DNA of 7,629 nt from Salinicoccus sp. UBA3372 (lineage in GTDB: Bacteria; Bacillota; Bacilli; Staphylococcales; Salinicoccaceae). Location: positions 8,268-15,896 of the forward strand of contig DEQG01000120.1 in NCBI GenBank assembly GCA_002360325.1, written 5' to 3'. The notes beneath the pieces were generated by a model, which was not told the DNA's origin, did no database searches, and saw only the letters and a list, made by a program, of their open reading frames with translations. Shown in pieces: positions 6,292-7,629 of the stretch. Made by a program: the position numbers and the translations under genes. Every line of letters begins with the position of its first letter. Positions within the stretch are counted from its first letter, which is position 1.

Positions 6292-7236
6292 ATGAAGAAT
6301 ATAGTTTCTACCATTAGATTGCCGGATGAAATGATTGCCGGTATAAAAGAGGTTCTGCCTCAAGCGAATTATGAACATGTCCGCTCAAGAGAAATGACTG
6401 CAAAAGAACGGGAGCGGGCAGAGATTTTCATAACATACGGTACGGATATGACAGAAGAGCATGTTCCGGAGTTTAAAAACCTTAAATGGATCATGGTTAT
6501 GAGTGCGGGACTGGAGATGATGCCGCTCGATAAACTGGAAGATGTACTGATCACAAACGCAACCGGCATCCATAAAATTCAGATGACAGAGTACACAGTC
6601 GGTCTGATTCTCTCTCATTATAAGGATTTCAATCAGCTTCATGAAGACCAGAAAGCTAAACATTGGAGGAAAAATGCATTCACCACTGAACTTTATGGTA
6701 AGACGACACACATCATGGGGACGGGGAGCATAGGAAGCCACCTGGCTAAAGTGCTCCAGGCTTTCGGTGTAAATACGGTGGGTTACAATACAAACGGCAG
6801 GGAAGTTGAAGGGTTCGATGAGACTTATCCGCTGGATGACCTGATGGATCATGTCGGCGGGGCGGACATATTGATCAATATACTTCCGAGTACAGAAGCG
6901 ACTGTCGGTCTCCTCACTGACGGGCATTTTGATGAAATGAAGAATGACAGTGTGTTTGTCAATATCGGCCGCGGTGATATTGCAGCCGATGAAGTACTGC
7001 TGAATACACTCGAGCAGCAAAAGATCGGCCGGCTTATACTTGATGTGTTCAATGATGAGCCGCTTACCGAGGGAAGCCCGTTCTATAATTATGATAATGT
7101 GACGATCACCCCGCATGCATCTTCCAAGACGAGTGGATATATCGAGCGTGCTTTTGATATATTTGAACACAATTTAAAGCATATCGATGACTGCAGCAAG
7201 ATGGAAAATGTGATAGACAATAAGAAGGGTTATTAA
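6292..7236 (+). CDS. D-isomer-specific 2-hydroxyacid dehydrogenase family protein
   Basis: This 314-residue enzyme belongs to the family that interconverts 2-oxoacids and D-2-hydroxyacids with NAD(P)H. The Rossmann motif GTGSIG is at 143-148. The catalytic set is complete: Arg227 in VNIGRGDIA, Glu256 in DVFNDEP and His275 in TPHASS. The acidic residue that normally ends the second Rossmann strand and binds the NAD ribose is absent: the stretch is GYNTNGR (164-170). This resembles GhrA-type glyoxylate/hydroxypyruvate reductases and suggests NADPH use. The substrate cannot be read from sequence; automatic labels of phosphoglycerate dehydrogenase would be unsafe because the serine-pathway regulatory domains are missing. 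The Shine-Dalgarno AAGAGG (6277-6282) lies in the end of bcp, 4 bp separate the genes, and they are surely co-transcribed. S. aureus has a similar gene in this position. Confidence 0.92.
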   Translation: MKNIVSTIRLPDEMIAGIKEVLPQANYEHVRSREMTAKERERAEIFITYGTDMTEEHVPEFKNLKWIMVMSAGLEMMPLDKLEDVLITNATGIHKIQMTEYTVGLILSHYKDFNQLHEDQKAKHWRKNAFTTELYGKTTHIMGTGSIGSHLAKVLQAFGVNTVGYNTNGREVEGFDETYPLDDLMDHVGGADILINILPSTEATVGLLTDGHFDEMKNDSVFVNIGRGDIAADEVLLNTLEQQKIGRLILDVFNDEPLTEGSPFYNYDNVTITPHASSKTSGYIERAFDIFEHNLKHIDDCSKMENVIDNKKGY

Positions 7237-7242
7237 TATTAT
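7214..7242 (+). promoter_or_regulatory. perR: Candidate upstream perR promoter (P1)
   Basis: TAGACA (7214-7219) and TATTAT (7237-7242) each match consensus at 5 of 6 positions and are separated by 17 bp. The -35 lies inside the end of the dehydrogenase gene and the -10 just after its stop. The candidate PerR box at 7230-7244 covers this -10, as expected for a repressor-controlled promoter. Confidence 0.45.
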
Positions 7243-7244
7243 AA
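7230..7244. promoter_or_regulatory. Candidate PerR box upstream of perR
   Basis: TTATTAATATTATAA agrees with the PerR box TTATAATNATTATAA at 12 of 14 defined positions, the best match I found in the window. It overlaps the dehydrogenase stop codon and the -10 of the candidate P1 promoter, and lies 10 bp upstream of the -35 of the second promoter. PerR autoregulation is known in B. subtilis and S. aureus. Local AT richness raises the chance of a fortuitous match. Confidence 0.55.
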
Positions 7245-7254
7245 GGAGTCTTGA

Positions 7255-7284
7255 TTGACAAACAATTTTGAAATTCAGTACAAT
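7255..7284 (+). promoter_or_regulatory. perR: perR proximal promoter (P2)
   Basis: A perfect TTGACA -35 (7255-7260) and TACAAT -10 (7279-7284, 5 of 6) are separated by 18 bp. Transcription would start near 7291, 37 bases before the perR ATG. No terminator separates the dehydrogenase from perR, so read-through from bcp could also feed perR. Confidence 0.75.
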
Positions 7285-7327
7285 GATACTAATACCAGTA
7301 GTTTAGTTAAAGAAAGTGGGTATCATT
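7282..7327. repeat. Perfect 8-bp inverted repeat flanking the perR leader
   Basis: AATGATAC (7282-7289) is repeated in reverse as GTATCATT (7320-7327), which ends right at the perR ATG. The left arm overlaps the P2 -10 and so would not be in the P2 transcript, but it would be in read-through or P1 transcripts. There the hairpin would place the right arm and the adjoining ribosome-binding site in a stem. It may be chance. Confidence 0.3.
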
Positions 7328-7629
7328 ATGAAGATGATAGATGTGGATAAAATTTATGATGAATCTATTGATGCGCTTAAAGAAACAGGCGTCAGAATTA
7401 CGCCTCAACGTAAAGCGGTATTGAATTTCATGATTCAGTCGGATGAGCACCCAACTGCTGATGATATTTTTAAAGCTTTATCAAGTGAATATCCTAACAT
7501 GAGTGTAGCAACTGTTTATAATAATTTAAAATTATTTAAGGAAACAGGGTTGGTAAAGGAGCTGACTTACGGGGATGCTTCCAGCCGCTTTGATTTTGTA
7601 ACGGATACACATTACCATATCATCTGCAG
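7328..7629 (+). CDS. perR: PerR peroxide-sensing Fur-family repressor, 3' end cut off by the window
   Basis: This is the DNA-binding peroxide sensor of the Fur family, which represses oxidative-stress genes with bound Fe or Mn and is inactivated by metal-catalysed histidine oxidation. One hundred of about 145-148 codons are visible. The winged-helix domain includes [12 protein letters not shown] (21-32) and the recognition segment [13 protein letters not shown] (58-70). The regulatory-metal ligands are present: His41, Asp89, His95 and His97, matching B. subtilis His37, Asp85, His91 and His93 with a constant offset of four. The Asp at 89 (SSRFDF) distinguishes PerR from Fur and Zur. Cys100, the first structural-zinc cysteine, is the last complete codon; the other three lie outside. 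The ATG at 7328 follows AAAGTGGG by 7 bases; Met3 is an alternative start. Confidence 0.96.
   Translation, partial: MKMIDVDKIYDESIDALKETGVRITPQRKAVLNFMIQSDEHPTADDIFKALSSEYPNMSVATVYNNLKLFKETGLVKELTYGDASSRFDFVTDTHYHIIC

Noticed and set aside
6385..7170. 261-codon minus-strand frame opposite the dehydrogenase
   Set aside because: It lies fully antisense to a gene with complete catalytic motifs, and its product shows no family character.

Overview
The window comes from a low-to-moderate GC Gram-positive bacterium, most likely a member of the Staphylococcaceae. The predicted proteins resemble Staphylococcus aureus proteins as I remember them: a Sav1866-type ABC exporter, the GsaB/HemL2 aminomutase, a Bcp peroxiredoxin, a 2-hydroxyacid dehydrogenase and PerR. 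The GC-richer third positions suggest a relative such as Jeotgalicoccus or Salinicoccus rather than S. aureus itself, but the genus is a guess. Nothing looks like a phage, plasmid, insertion sequence or CRISPR array.

Layout. (1) Bases 1-1958, plus strand: the 3' three quarters of a Sav1866/YgaD-like multidrug ABC half-exporter, followed after 11 bp by an alkyladenine-type DNA glycosylase (mpg), and closed by a terminator at 1963-2007. (2) 2006-2887, minus strand: a GltC-like LysR regulator with a GTG start and a promoter carrying two odd-length palindromes 22 bp apart. (3) 2888-3275: a gap without a convincing gene. It holds a GC-rich, foldable inverted-repeat element (3036-3102) and ends in a strong bidirectional terminator (3232-3268). 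(4) 5692-3276, minus strand: gsaB followed by an aromatic-acid-exporter/FUSC-like membrane protein, as a two-gene operon. (5) 5841-7236, plus strand: bcp and a D-2-hydroxyacid dehydrogenase, 4 bp apart. (6) 7328 to the end: the first 100 codons of perR.

How the genes work together. The order ABC exporter - YgaE-like protein - gsaB - bcp - perR matches the Bacillus subtilis ygaD-ygaE-gsaB-ygaF-perR locus as I recall it. This is therefore an old Bacillales peroxide-stress/haem-precursor neighbourhood. The mpg-lysR-intergenic block and the dehydrogenase are additions compared with B. subtilis. GsaB supplies 5-aminolevulinate for haem, Bcp reduces hydroperoxides, and PerR is the metal-dependent peroxide sensor. 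Candidate PerR-box-like sites lie upstream of perR (7230-7244, overlapping a candidate -10) and over the bcp -10 (5805-5819). A 13-base string identical to part of the perR site also lies on the lysR -10.

Nothing here is clearly a new system. The points most worth checking are the regulatory DNA around lysR and perR, and the structured intergenic element at 3036-3102 with its possible plus-strand transcript.
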